Below, piece by piece: positions 1 to 9,065 of a stretch of 64,000 bases of DNA. The DNA is from Aculops lycopersici. Its lineage: Eukaryota > Arthropoda > Arachnida > Trombidiformes > Eriophyidae. The position numbers and the translations under genes were made by a program. The notes beneath the pieces were generated by a model. It ran no database searches. It had not been told where the DNA came from and saw only the letters and a list, made by a program, of their open reading frames with translations. The stretch is from the NCBI GenBank assembly GCA_015350385.1, contig WNKI01000005.1:944266-1008265 (forward strand), read 5' to 3'. How positions within the stretch are numbered: the first letter of the stretch is position 1; each line of letters begins with the position of its first letter.

Positions 1-2103
1 GAGCCTAAAGATGGTCTCATCTTCACTTATGGTATTACTGGATCTGGAAAGACTTACACAATGGAGGGTCTTAAGACGGATCCTGGGTTAATCTACCGAA
101 CGATTGACTTTCTATTCAACTCGATCGGTGCTCAGCAAACTAGAAAGAATTTGATCGAGAATGATGGCCGAAATTTTTACCAAATCCAAGAGCAAGAGCA
201 ATTATATCCAAACCTGAGGAGGGCTGACACTGCTTCGGCCATACCCTCAGTTATCAAGTGGCAGAATAGAGCTAAAGAGAGTGCACATGTTAGTGTGGAT
301 CCAAATGCATACTACTGTCTCTTTATCTCTCTTATTGAGTTATACAACAAACAGGTTCACGACTTATTTGAGGACTTCGACTCAAACACCGGTAGGCGCA
401 AAGAGATTCGTACTGATAGTCGAGACAGATCTTATGTTGCAAATGCCGTAGAAATTGAAGTAAAGTCAGCCGATGAGGCTGTGGAATATTACACTCGCGG
501 CATCAAGCGCCGTAAGACCGGAGCCACCAGACTCAACCAGGAATCCAGTCGAGGCCACTGTGTCCTGACACTTAAATTGGTTCAAGTCAAGAAGTCATTT
601 GACAATGAATTCGACCAAGAGACACTCAAATCAAGCCAACTCTGTTTGGTTGACCTAGCCGGCAGCGAGCGCGCCAAGCGATCAGGCGCTAGAGGTGAGG
701 CGCTATACGAGGCAGGTAACATCAACACCTCATTGGGTGCACTGCGCAAGTGTATTAGAGCGTTGCGCGATCGCGAGCCTACTAATAACATATCGTACCG
801 AGAGGACAATTTGATCAGATTGTTTCAGTCTTATTTTGAAGGCCACGGATCTGTATGTATGATATTATGTGTCAAGCCAACACCAGAAGACTTCCAGGAG
901 AACAATTTTGCTATGGAATTCGGCATTCTAACTCGCGATGTAGCTGTTGATTTTGCATCGCCGCCTAAAATGTTGAAACGGTCCAGGAGTAGAGCAAAAG
1001 ACGCCAACTTTGCACAAATGTACGAATATTTAGACAGAAAGATTTCGCATTACGAGCCAAATCCAGAGTTGACTGACGAGGAATTCCTACAGACTTGGAT
1101 AACAAGATTGAAGACTAAGCGGGACAAACGTAAAGGTGACATTGAGTTGGTAGTTGGTCTTCAGGATAAGGTCAGGGATAATATACTCAAGACTATGGAT
1201 GACAATCTAACACTGGCACAACAATATGAAACAAGTGTTAAGGAGATACGCACAAAAGACAAGGCGCTAGAGCTACTTGATAGCAAGTTGAACTCTACAG
1301 AGAGATCGCGGGATCATATTAGTGAAAAAGTTAAGACTTTGCAACGTCAAATACGCGATCTCGACTTCAAGGCAAGGAAGGCTCGCGAGATAAACCAGCA
1401 ATTTGAGTTGCAACAAGCACAAAATGAAAAATTATACTATGATATTCTCAACTTGTTGAAGACAGAGCAGAATAGAAGTGATGCTGTCCGACGAGTAGCG
1501 CAATTACTCAAGAAGATGAAGCCAGATCAATGGACGAGTACCGAGCCTAGTGCTCCGGAAATGGAGCCACTCCAAAGTTCCAGTCCAATTGACGTCCCGA
1601 ATCCGTCAACATCTGAGACTGCGGAATCTCAAACTCCGCCTACAACTACTAACACTTCCAGTGAAGCCATGGTCTTTCATGAGGTGCACAGATCCCCGCA
1701 AAAGAATCTTATGGCCTCACCCACAACACTTGCTGGACATGGGCGAGGTGTGCCCATTGTGAACCCAAGATACCGATCTTTCTCTTGCTCCAGTATGCAC
1801 CATATTCACCACAAACCTAAGGGCACAATTGATACTGGTACAGTCTTTAGCCCAAACTTGAAGAAAGGTAGATCAGTCAAGAATCTCAAGGAAGGCGATC
1901 TCTTCAGGAAGGGCGCAACAGGTTACTCAGTTGTTCACCAGGATGCCGATTCAGATGGAGGGGTGGAGACGATGATCTACAATGGCCGCATCATTCCAAC
2001 CTTTTGCGATGGAGCCCAGGTTATTTTTGACGATATCGAAACGATGAGACAGGTGTCACCAAAACGAACTCGCGCTGCAAGTGATGCTCACTGCACGCGT
2101 TGA
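1..2103 (+). CDS. KIF23: Kinesin-6 KIF23 / MKLP1 (Pavarotti, ZEN-4), 5' end outside window
   Basis: Plus-end motor of the centralspindlin complex, which bundles midzone microtubules and drives cytokinesis. The frame is open from base 1, so the first roughly 100 residues lie upstream. The ATG at 61 is internal, just after the P-loop GITGSGKT (31-54). Switch I reads NQESSRGH (535-558), with Gly where most kinesins have Ser. Switch II DLAGSER is at 652-672. The kinesin-6 insertion between P-loop and switch I is present but short. A neck and coiled coil follow (about 1090-1530), then a Ser/Thr/Pro-rich linker. The C-terminus matches KIF23, with a DIETMRQVSPKRTR-like block near the end (2032-2073). 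There is no intron in the visible part. A poly(A) signal follows 38 bp after the stop. Family identity is firm. Confidence 0.93.
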   Translation, partial: EPKDGLIFTYGITGSGKTYTMEGLKTDPGLIYRTIDFLFNSIGAQQTRKNLIENDGRNFYQIQEQEQLYPNLRRADTASAIPSVIKWQNRAKESAHVSVDPNAYYCLFISLIELYNKQVHDLFEDFDSNTGRRKEIRTDSRDRSYVANAVEIEVKSADEAVEYYTRGIKRRKTGATRLNQESSRGHCVLTLKLVQVKKSFDNEFDQETLKSSQLCLVDLAGSERAKRSGARGEALYEAGNINTSLGALRKCIRALRDREPTNNISYREDNLIRLFQSYFEGHGSVCMILCVKPTPEDFQENNFAMEFGILTRDVAVDFASPPKMLKRSRSRAKDANFAQMYEYLDRKISHYEPNPELTDEEFLQTWITRLKTKRDKRKGDIELVVGLQDKVRDNILKTMDDNLTLAQQYETSVKEIRTKDKALELLDSKLNSTERSRDHISEKVKTLQRQIRDLDFKARKAREINQQFELQQAQNEKLYYDILNLLKTEQNRSDAVRRVAQLLKKMKPDQWTSTEPSAPEMEPLQSSSPIDVPNPSTSETAESQTPPTTTNTSSEAMVFHEVHRSPQKNLMASPTTLAGHGRGVPIVNPRYRSFSCSSMHHIHHKPKGTIDTGTVFSPNLKKGRSVKNLKEGDLFRKGATGYSVVHQDADSDGGVETMIYNGRIIPTFCDGAQVIFDDIETMRQVSPKRTRAASDAHCTR

Positions 2104-2638
2104 TTCCCCGATCAACATATAAATGCGCTACCTTTTGCCCAATAAAACCTTTATTCCCCAGTGCACTATACTATGTCGACTTTTTTGATATTTTTGTAGA
2201 TTTGGCCTCCATTAGAATCTTTTTCTAATTCTGTACCGCAAAATAGACACCTGTAATCAAAGATCCCATTCTCATAAAAAATCGGATCGAACGCAAAACA
2301 GGTTTTTGTAACCAAACTAACACTATGTGACTCGGGAGATGACAAACTCCACTAATGGTGCGCAAACAACTCGGTGCAGGGAAAAGCAGAACTGTGCAAA
2401 TCATCAGCGAGTGGGGGAAAACCCCCCTAGGTTTGAAACGCGCGCCAACGACTAAACACTGCCCGTTCAAACTGACGCATCGCGAGAAACTTCAACGGTC
2501 AAAACATGCATTTGCATCGCACATAGCGCATGGGTTCTCGTTCGCCAGATTCTGGTATCTTGGATCCAATACACATGGAAGAAATCCTTTATTATTCATA
2601 ACATTTTCCAATTAGCAAGACAATATATTTTAATTATC
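2104..2638. other. Spacer between KIF23 and the centromeric histone
   Basis: About 535 bp holding the KIF23 3' end and presumably the promoter and leader of the downstream histone gene. No conserved coding segment is visible, and open frames here do not resemble any family I know. The last ~40 bp before the histone ATG are AT-rich. Confidence 0.5.
2141..2146 (+). terminator. Poly(A) signal of KIF23
   Basis: AATAAA 38 bp after the KIF23 stop codon. The very short 3' UTR fits the compact style of this end of the window. Confidence 0.7.
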
Positions 2639-3085
2639 ATGAGAACCCATCAAGCAAATTCCACATCAACGCCGAACAACCTTTCGGCGAGTTCGCGGGC
2701 TTTATTGGCGAAAGGGGGGAAGAAAAAATTGCCCACAACATATGAGGGAGTAACAAAGAGAAGGAGAAGAAATAAGCCAGGAACTGTTGCTCTCAAACAA
2801 ATCAAATTTTATCAAAAGACTACGAATTTACTCTTAAGGAATCTACCATTCGCACGATTAGTCCGAGAAATAGCAAATGAATGCGTCTCCGCGTCGGATG
2901 CAGGGTATAGATGGAAGGCATCAGCTATCGAAGCTTTGCAATGTGCTTGCGAGACATATCTTGTAGCTTTGTTCACAGATATCAACAAGGCCGCCATACA
3001 CGGCAAAAGAGTTACGATAAGGCCTGAAGATTTGCACCTCGTCAAAGATATCAGAGGCTCGGTAGATGAGCATGAAAGATTTTAA
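2639..3085 (+). CDS. CENPA: Centromeric histone H3 variant (CENP-A / CenH3)
   Basis: H3 variant that should replace H3 in centromeric nucleosomes and specify the kinetochore. It has 148 residues: a divergent tail (about 1-43) without the canonical ARTKQT start, then a clear histone fold from RRRRNKPGTVALKQI onward. The alpha-N and alpha-1 parts keep H3-like LPFARLVREIA. Loop 1 is about four residues longer than in H3 and ends YRWKASA, where CENP-A proteins also carry Trp. Longer loop 1 and a divergent tail are the classic CenH3 marks. The ATG is the first in frame. Single exon. A replication-coupled H3 is unlikely because the tail, loop 1 and C-terminus (RGSVDEHERF) all differ. It sits 535 bp from KIF23 on the same strand. 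Confidence 0.88.
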   Translation: MRTHQANSTSTPNNLSASSRALLAKGGKKKLPTTYEGVTKRRRRNKPGTVALKQIKFYQKTTNLLLRNLPFARLVREIANECVSASDAGYRWKASAIEALQCACETYLVALFTDINKAAIHGKRVTIRPEDLHLVKDIRGSVDEHERF

Positions 3086-3332
3086 GATAACCCGACCTTC
3101 TCAAGCAGAGAACCAGATCAAGATTGTAAATAATGTTTGTTAGTATATAAACCAAAAGCAGCAATCGTAGCCATCAACTAACGATAGCGTTTCCACATAA
3201 CATAACTCAAAAACTTGTCTCGCTTTGTCCGGTAAACAATTCCACAAAAACGCTGTTAGCTTTAATAACTTTACCCTCCGATCTGATGCCTGCTTCCTAA
3301 GATGAGTAAACTTTAGGATTAGGTAGTCATAC

Positions 3333-3338
3333 TTTATT
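3333..3338 (-). terminator. Poly(A) signal overlapping a stop codon
   Basis: On the minus strand AATAAA occupies 3338 down to 3333 and contains the TAA stop of the SLC25A39/40 frame (3336-3334). The signal therefore begins inside the coding region and the 3' UTR can be only a few tens of bases. Confidence 0.5.
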
Positions 3339-4368
3339 TTTTCTCTTGATTGTGTTTAGCAAAATACCTCTTGCCGAACTCGTAACATGAAATCATTATG
3401 GCGCAAGATGGGGCGACTTTTATCACACGAGGCGTAATGCCAGAGAACCAGCCGGATACACCTGATTGTCTATAGATGGATCTTAATATTCTACCCGTCC
3501 GCTTGTGTTCTCGACTTTGTGGTTGACTCAGATCTTGTTCTCCAAGTTCGATTTGTCTGTGAGTTTTCACAACGTCGAATGGCAGTGTAGTTATAGCAGC
3601 AATAGATCCACTTATGGCTCCTGCAGTCAAGCTAAATTGAATAGTTGGTGTCCTCTGGTCAAACTTTTGTTTCAAACATTCATAGCTAGCCCAATATATC
3701 GACGAGAAAGGTACATCACGTAACAAAGTGGGGCCTAAGCCTTTCCAAAGACTAATAATACCCTGGTGCTTAACTAGCTGCTTTACAGCCTCAGCGACCT
3801 CCCAATAGCTCAACTTTTTTGATTGCATCTTGGTTCTAACCATCTCCAGGGGGCTAATAGTTGTGGCAGCTATGCACCTAGCAGCCGCGCCACAGAATAC
3901 AGGTACCCACAAAGGTTGCTCGTCGGAGCGACATCTCGACCATAGGTCAGCTCTGAGTCGATCATAAACGGTGAAGTATACAACAGTCGCTGGGATTGCC
4001 ATAAGTAGGGTCGGGGGTAAACCGGACCATAAGGACAGGATGCCCTCGGTTCGGCTTATCTTGATTAGGGCGTCGAATGTTCCTGTGAAGTGACCAGGGA
4101 TGGGCCGCTTATACCACTTAGCACTATCATGAATATGACCAGCGCTATTTCCATTAACACAGTAGCATAGGTGTTCCATCAGCCCATTGCAATAGAGAAA
4201 GCACTTGTTCTTGTAGAAGTTCTTCTGTTGAGCTTGTAGTCTTATTTTGACAACATCTAGTGGGGTTACAATAATAGAAGTAGCCAAGGCACCTATTGTT
4301 GATGAAATCATTTGCTGGGCTGGTGTTATCATATGGACGAAATCGTCCTTCTTGGCGCTGGTATCCAT
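3334..4368 (-). CDS. SLC25A40: Mitochondrial carrier SLC25A39/SLC25A40 (Mtm1 family)
   Basis: Inner-membrane carrier. SLC25A39/40 import glutathione into mitochondria in animals. The 344 residues hold three carrier repeats with signatures TPLDVVKIRLQ (35-45), SPLEMVRTKMQ and LPFDVVKTHRQ. The family-specific matrix loop after repeat 1 has NKCFLYCNGLMEHLCYC, giving Cys56, Cys60, Cys68 and Cys70. These correspond to the four-cysteine cluster reported to sense Fe-S status in human SLC25A39. The WSGLPPTLLMAIPATVVYF block is also typical. Length is close to the vertebrate proteins and there is no intron. The gene is convergent with the histone gene (248 bp between stops) and divergent from the deubiquitinase. 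I cannot tell orthology to A39 from A40. Confidence 0.93.
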   Translation of the reverse strand: MDTSAKKDDFVHMITPAQQMISSTIGALATSIIVTPLDVVKIRLQAQQKNFYKNKCFLYCNGLMEHLCYCVNGNSAGHIHDSAKWYKRPIPGHFTGTFDALIKISRTEGILSLWSGLPPTLLMAIPATVVYFTVYDRLRADLWSRCRSDEQPLWVPVFCGAAARCIAATTISPLEMVRTKMQSKKLSYWEVAEAVKQLVKHQGIISLWKGLGPTLLRDVPFSSIYWASYECLKQKFDQRTPTIQFSLTAGAISGSIAAITTLPFDVVKTHRQIELGEQDLSQPQSREHKRTGRILRSIYRQSGVSGWFSGITPRVIKVAPSCAIMISCYEFGKRYFAKHNQEKK

Positions 4369-5628
4369 TGAAAGTTCTTATGGCTCTAACACTAATAAAG
4401 AGCTACAAGCTTACAAATAATAAATTTGAATCTGATTGAATTAAGAATAGGGTCCATATCTCTGAACTCTAGTTTAATCAGCATGTTTTGAAGCTAATTA
4501 AAAGGTTCATTATTGCAACTTGCACCAATTTGATGATTCGCTTGTAGATGCACGTTGCTTTATTTACATTGTCACAGCGCGAGATCTCGTGCTTTGGGTT
4601 TTTCATTCACTTATTCGCAATTCGCGATTCGCAATACAACCTTCGTGTTACATGACTTTACCAAGCATTTTGTGTGGCGTGGTTGTGTAACGCAAGTTTT
4701 GTGCGATGGAAAAAATGCGAAGAGTGGCAGCAGCCTCACGCAGGACTTGAATCAATTTGCATATCGCTAGCTGCTAATGCAGACTTCTATGCAAACTAGC
4801 ATAAGTTTTCACTTTCTCCTTAGATGACCCCCTCCTTCGTTGTGGTCTCTCAATGTAATTGTGTCCCGGTAGAAAACAAATAGGAAGCTTTGGTTTTCTT
4901 CATAATATGATGATTGCGAAATTCAAAGCCTAGAGGGCTCATCTACCAGAATCTAGAACAGACGATCTCCCGTATTTATCAATAGAACCTCGGGTGTGTA
5001 TCTTTTTATGATATCTTGATGAACTTTTGATTCATGATAAGATTGAGATTTCAACTGCAAAAATTCTAGATTAATGCGTATTTGTCTTAGCTAGACAAGA
5101 AAATGCACCTACATATCATTTATTCGAGGACATCGACAGGCACTGCAGCTGATAAATCTAGCTAGACACCTGTAGGGAATCGTCTGAAGCCTACGAGACT
5201 AGCCAATCGAGTTGACATTAGCTCATTTCACGTAACCTCAGTGCAATCCTGCATGATTTGTCCCTGATTTGCGAGAACCTCAACTTAAGATCTCGTATTG
5301 ATTGTTGTTGGTCGTTTGTTTGTGATCTAGATTGCTCTAGCAAGGAGAGCAAAAAATCTAGATAACTGAACCACGACAAATCTATGATGGGGTCTAAGTA
5401 CCCTTCTGTAATGATCGAAGAAAGCGATTGAGATAGCTTCGATGAATCCGATGCACCTCAGTGTTTACACCTTCAAAATTGACTTGTTGTCTAGCGAGCG
5501 ACCACGCCACACACATCGAGCGCGTGTGGCGCAAATCCATGTTTTCTTGGTTGTGTTTGCGTTAGTCTGAACACTTGGTTTCATACTAGACATTAAACAT
5601 GTGCAAATTAAAAACTTCTAATCGATAG
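4369..5628. other. Divergent promoter region, SLC25A39/40 and USP16/45-like
   Basis: About 1.26 kb between two divergent starts, presumably holding both promoters. I see no conserved coding exon. In particular, no zinc-finger UBP segment for the downstream deubiquitinase is recognisable. The open frame at 4555-4770 has no family resemblance. Confidence 0.5.
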
Positions 5629-7071
5629 ATGAGAGGCCAAGAACAGATTAGCACCATGAGTAGTCCCCGGGGCCTCACTAACTTAGGTAACACCTGTTAT
5701 TTCAATTCTATAATGCAAATTCTATTAAACGCACCCCTATTAGGTCCTCTTCTAGAGGAGAGATCTTCAATTTCCGACAATAAATACCTCATGGAAGATC
5801 CAAATGGTGAAGAACAAATTGAATTAGAGCTACCAGAATGCAATTATGCAGTTAAAAGTTTTGTTGATTTATACAAGACCTACACAGCTAGCAAATTATC
5901 AACTCAACAACAAGCTATTGCCCCATCAAAGTTGATCGGATGTATTAGGCAAAAAACTGGACGCTTCCACAAGCTCGTCCAGGAGGATAGTCATGAATTA
6001 TTAAGATCTCTCATTGATATAATCAGATCAGACGAAATTCGTCGGCACAAGGCTGCCATCAGTTCATATTTATGTAACAACAAGTCGGATGAGATATTGG
6101 CCGATTGCTTTACTCTGATAGACATGATATTTGGAGGTTACTTCTTATCATCAGTGAAATGTCAAAAGTGCAAGTTTAGCTCGCAACACTTTGAGCCCTT
6201 CTTCGACCTATCTTTGGCTATAAAGGATCCTATTAACGATATCAGATCTGCGATAGCGAATTTCACTTCAGATGCAACATTGGACGGCCAGAACAAGTTT
6301 ATATGCGAACAATGTACCAAGAAGAATGGCAAAAAGACTTATGAGGCAGGTGTTAAATCAACTAAAATTACTGTGCCACCAAATATTTTGACATTACATC
6401 TTAAGAGATTCGAGGCCAGCTCAGGTTTTGAAGCAAGAGGCGGCGGTCTAGATGGTGGCCGAAAGAACAAGCGCGAGAATGGTCGTCGTAGAGGCAAAGG
6501 TAAGGGTCGAAGTGGGGATGATAATGACGATGAATGCTTTATAGGCGGCTTTAGGAAGATCAACAAACATGTTGAGTTCACCGAGTTTTTAGATCTATCC
6601 GACTTCACTAGCGACTTATGCTACGACTTGACAAAGATAAACAAGTGGCCTAGAATATACCGCGGTGATCCAATTTGGTACTCGCTATTCGGGGTCGTAT
6701 GCCACTCAGGTAATCTCAGGAGTGGCCATTATACGGCATGTGTAAAGTGCGAGGATCCTTTAGACGATAGCTACCCCATGGAAGAGTTCGCGGACTTCAT
6801 CCAACAGACACCTTACATACCCGAGCTCGCTGAAGTGGGTAAGATCAGAGAACAGATCAAGGCATATGATTCGACGCGTTGCGATACAACAGATAAATAT
6901 TTAGAAAATGATGATGCTAGAGGGGCATCATCAACAGGCGATCGGCCGAAATCAATACCCGGAACATGGTATGACATAAGTGATTCGTGTGTTCGAAGAA
7001 CAACACTCTCAAATGTTTTGAAATCTCAAGCTTATATTCTATTCTACAGACGTGTGATTGAGGATATGTAA
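5629..7071 (+). CDS. USP16/USP45-like ubiquitin carboxyl-terminal hydrolase without ZnF-UBP
   Basis: Cysteine protease that removes ubiquitin; vertebrate USP16 acts on monoubiquitinated H2A. It has 480 residues. The Cys box NLGNTCYFN gives nucleophile Cys23, the His box LRSGHYTACVK gives His367, and the third catalytic residue is in WYDISDS near Asp452. A zinc ribbon is visible as CQKCKFSS and CEQCTKKN. The motif VNKHxxF-like INKHVEF precedes the His box, as in USP16/45. A Gly/Lys/Arg-rich stretch (about residues 268-300) interrupts the catalytic core where USP16 has a long insert. The N-terminal ZnF-UBP domain of USP16/45 is missing: an in-frame TAG stands directly before the ATG. ATG at 5656 is an alternative start. 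Assignment to USP16/45 rather than another USP is likely but not certain. Confidence 0.82.
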   Translation: MRGQEQISTMSSPRGLTNLGNTCYFNSIMQILLNAPLLGPLLEERSSISDNKYLMEDPNGEEQIELELPECNYAVKSFVDLYKTYTASKLSTQQQAIAPSKLIGCIRQKTGRFHKLVQEDSHELLRSLIDIIRSDEIRRHKAAISSYLCNNKSDEILADCFTLIDMIFGGYFLSSVKCQKCKFSSQHFEPFFDLSLAIKDPINDIRSAIANFTSDATLDGQNKFICEQCTKKNGKKTYEAGVKSTKITVPPNILTLHLKRFEASSGFEARGGGLDGGRKNKRENGRRRGKGKGRSGDDNDDECFIGGFRKINKHVEFTEFLDLSDFTSDLCYDLTKINKWPRIYRGDPIWYSLFGVVCHSGNLRSGHYTACVKCEDPLDDSYPMEEFADFIQQTPYIPELAEVGKIREQIKAYDSTRCDTTDKYLENDDARGASSTGDRPKSIPGTWYDISDSCVRRTTLSNVLKSQAYILFYRRVIEDM

Positions 7072-7481
7072 ACAGAACATGCCTTATGATTCTTGAACCT
7101 ATTATTTATAATAACAATCAGTCAATCCTGAAAATCTAAAACAAAAGTGTTTCTTTCTTGATCCGGTTAAATTTATGATTGTCACTATGATTATAGACTG
7201 AGTAGTTTTATCTTGACTTTCTATGGAGGCCGAATACTGTGGGTGGTTCCACAACGAGTGAGCGAGTGTGTGTAAACATAACGTGTTTTATGTATTAACT
7301 TTTCGTAATTTGTATTCGACTATTACTATCACATTGTTCCTAGTTATCGATATTACTTTAAAAAGATCTCAGGCGAATATTAAGACACCAATAGATTTGT
7401 TGGAACTAAGGAAAAACGGCGGGGATCATGATACATTCCAAACTAGAATCATTCAGCTCAAAACAAATTCATAAACAATAG
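7072..7481. other. Spacer between USP and TRAPPC11 fragment
   Basis: 410 bp. It contains an open frame (7268-7474, no ATG) that does not match the TRAPPC11 region expected upstream. It may hold a leader, an intron, or decayed coding sequence. Confidence 0.4.
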
Positions 7482-8432
7482 GTGGCTGAACCCTCTTCCC
7501 ATTTACTTGGTAAGTCTCCGCAATATTTGACGACAAAAATGTTTGGTGTAGCTCAACTTATCAATGAAGCTTCAGAGAGGGAATCGGATAATGATCGAGA
7601 TGTAGCATTGCGCTTATATAAGACAGCTTTCAACAATCTTTTGGACATCAATGGACAAACTAATGTAACAGCTGCTAGCCACATGCCAGGTTTCAGTCCA
7701 TTTGAGATCCGATCTGTTGCCGATTATATCAACCATCAAATTTGTCACATTCAATTTGTATTGAATCATCCAAGGGAGGCAATAACACAATTCAAAAAGT
7801 ATATTGATACATTCAAACAGCATACTCGAGCGCCGGAGTATGCATTTGAACATGCCGCTTGGTTATCCCAGCAGTACCTCATGTTTGCCGATCTATTTCA
7901 CCAAGCTGTTGTTAGTGGGACTAAAGCCAGCAAAGGCCAGCACCCGGGCCTCTACTACTACGAGTCGGCTCTACAAATGATTGAGAGGAGAAAATATATC
8001 ACCGAATACACAAATGACACGATTAGATCAAATCAAATGCCTGTAACAAATGAGTTATTATCGACCATAAACACGAGCAACTTCAAAACATTCTTACGCA
8101 AATGCGGCTGGACTTGCATTGCAGCACCGGAACCAAATCAACCTGCTATGCCCTCTGTTCCGTCCAAAGAGGGTGATGGGCCAATCAATTACTCAGAAAT
8201 CATAATAAGGGCCCTATACAAGGCTATTGAGCACTTCGAGGAATGGAATCGACCTAGAATGCAAAACTATATCAGTGTCATGATCGCCGACGAGTATCAG
8301 TTGATCAATGAATATCAAAAGGCACAAGCCTTGTGGAGCAGATCTCTCGTGTGGTACGAAAAGGAGTCTTGGACCCAGCTGGCCAAAAATATATCGCACA
8401 AATTAACTGTTTCTAACACCGATAAAATTTGA
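7482..8432 (+). CDS. TRAPPC11: TRAPPC11 foie-gras-domain fragment
   Basis: TRAPPC11 is a subunit of the TRAPP III tethering complex in ER-Golgi traffic and autophagy. The open 316 codons align by eye with the middle of animal TRAPPC11, the foie gras domain. Landmarks are FEIRSVADYINHQICHI, YAFEHAAWLSQQY, GLYYYESALQMIERRKY and SEIIIRALYKAIEHF. Both flanks of the family are absent: about 250 N-terminal residues and the C-terminal half with the gryzun region. No ATG opens the frame. It starts with GTG after an in-frame TAG (7479-7481), and the first ATG is 7539 (297 codons). Homology seems to begin before that ATG, so an acceptor ending at 7481 is possible. A GTAAGT donor-like site lies at 7510. 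A poly(A) signal follows, so a short real gene is as likely as a relic. Confidence 0.72.
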   Translation: MAEPSSHLLGKSPQYLTTKMFGVAQLINEASERESDNDRDVALRLYKTAFNNLLDINGQTNVTAASHMPGFSPFEIRSVADYINHQICHIQFVLNHPREAITQFKKYIDTFKQHTRAPEYAFEHAAWLSQQYLMFADLFHQAVVSGTKASKGQHPGLYYYESALQMIERRKYITEYTNDTIRSNQMPVTNELLSTINTSNFKTFLRKCGWTCIAAPEPNQPAMPSVPSKEGDGPINYSEIIIRALYKAIEHFEEWNRPRMQNYISVMIADEYQLINEYQKAQALWSRSLVWYEKESWTQLAKNISHKLTVSNTDKI

Positions 8433-9065
8433 AATTACGGTCCAGCTGAACGCTTATCCATTGAATCGAATTCGCTCATGACCTTAACCAAATAATAAAG
8501 ATATTTATAAGTGATAGATATTTGATCAGATCATACTATTGTGCGAACACAATCAAGTGCTTATTGGTACGTTATGACTTCTCCAGGCTAGCGCGCACCT
8601 TGCACGTGCTCGTCTTGACTTTCGCTTAACTTCTTTGGAATGAGATAATATCGCGAATTAACAACCATAACCATCATGATTCATTTTTGAAGATCTTTAC
8701 TTCAAGGCGATAAAAATAACCATCTCATCTTCGGGAAACCCTATTATATGATCTGTTTTTTATATGAATCTCATGGTGGCACCGGCGCAGGACTGAGGAG
8801 TGAGCGTGATTTTTTTCCCCACTCGCATGCTCTCCACAAGGGTCGACTTTTTCGCCCCCTCTCGATGAAAGCGTGTGCCTTGAGAACAAAATACATCTCA
8901 GACCGCAAGTATCGTGTTGCTTGATGGAAGCATACGTAGTGAGAGTTTCAAGAGAAAATTATTGGAACCCCAAAATAAGCAATTATTATATCAACTAATT
9001 ATTATATTATATTAAAGCCATATCTATTTCCTTTCCCCATTACCACCCATATTGAACCTCAAGAG
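8433..9065. other. Spacer upstream of DCAF1
   Basis: About 630 bp, AT-rich near its right end, with runs of TTATTATA just before the DCAF1 leader. No coding segment is recognised. It presumably holds the DCAF1 promoter. Confidence 0.45.
8494..8499 (+). terminator. Poly(A) signal after TRAPPC11 fragment
   Basis: AATAAA 62 bp downstream of the stop, the spacing expected of a working 3' end. Confidence 0.6.

Noticed and set aside
7268..7474. Open frame before the TRAPPC11 fragment
   Set aside because: No ATG, a different frame, and no match to the TRAPPC11 region expected there.
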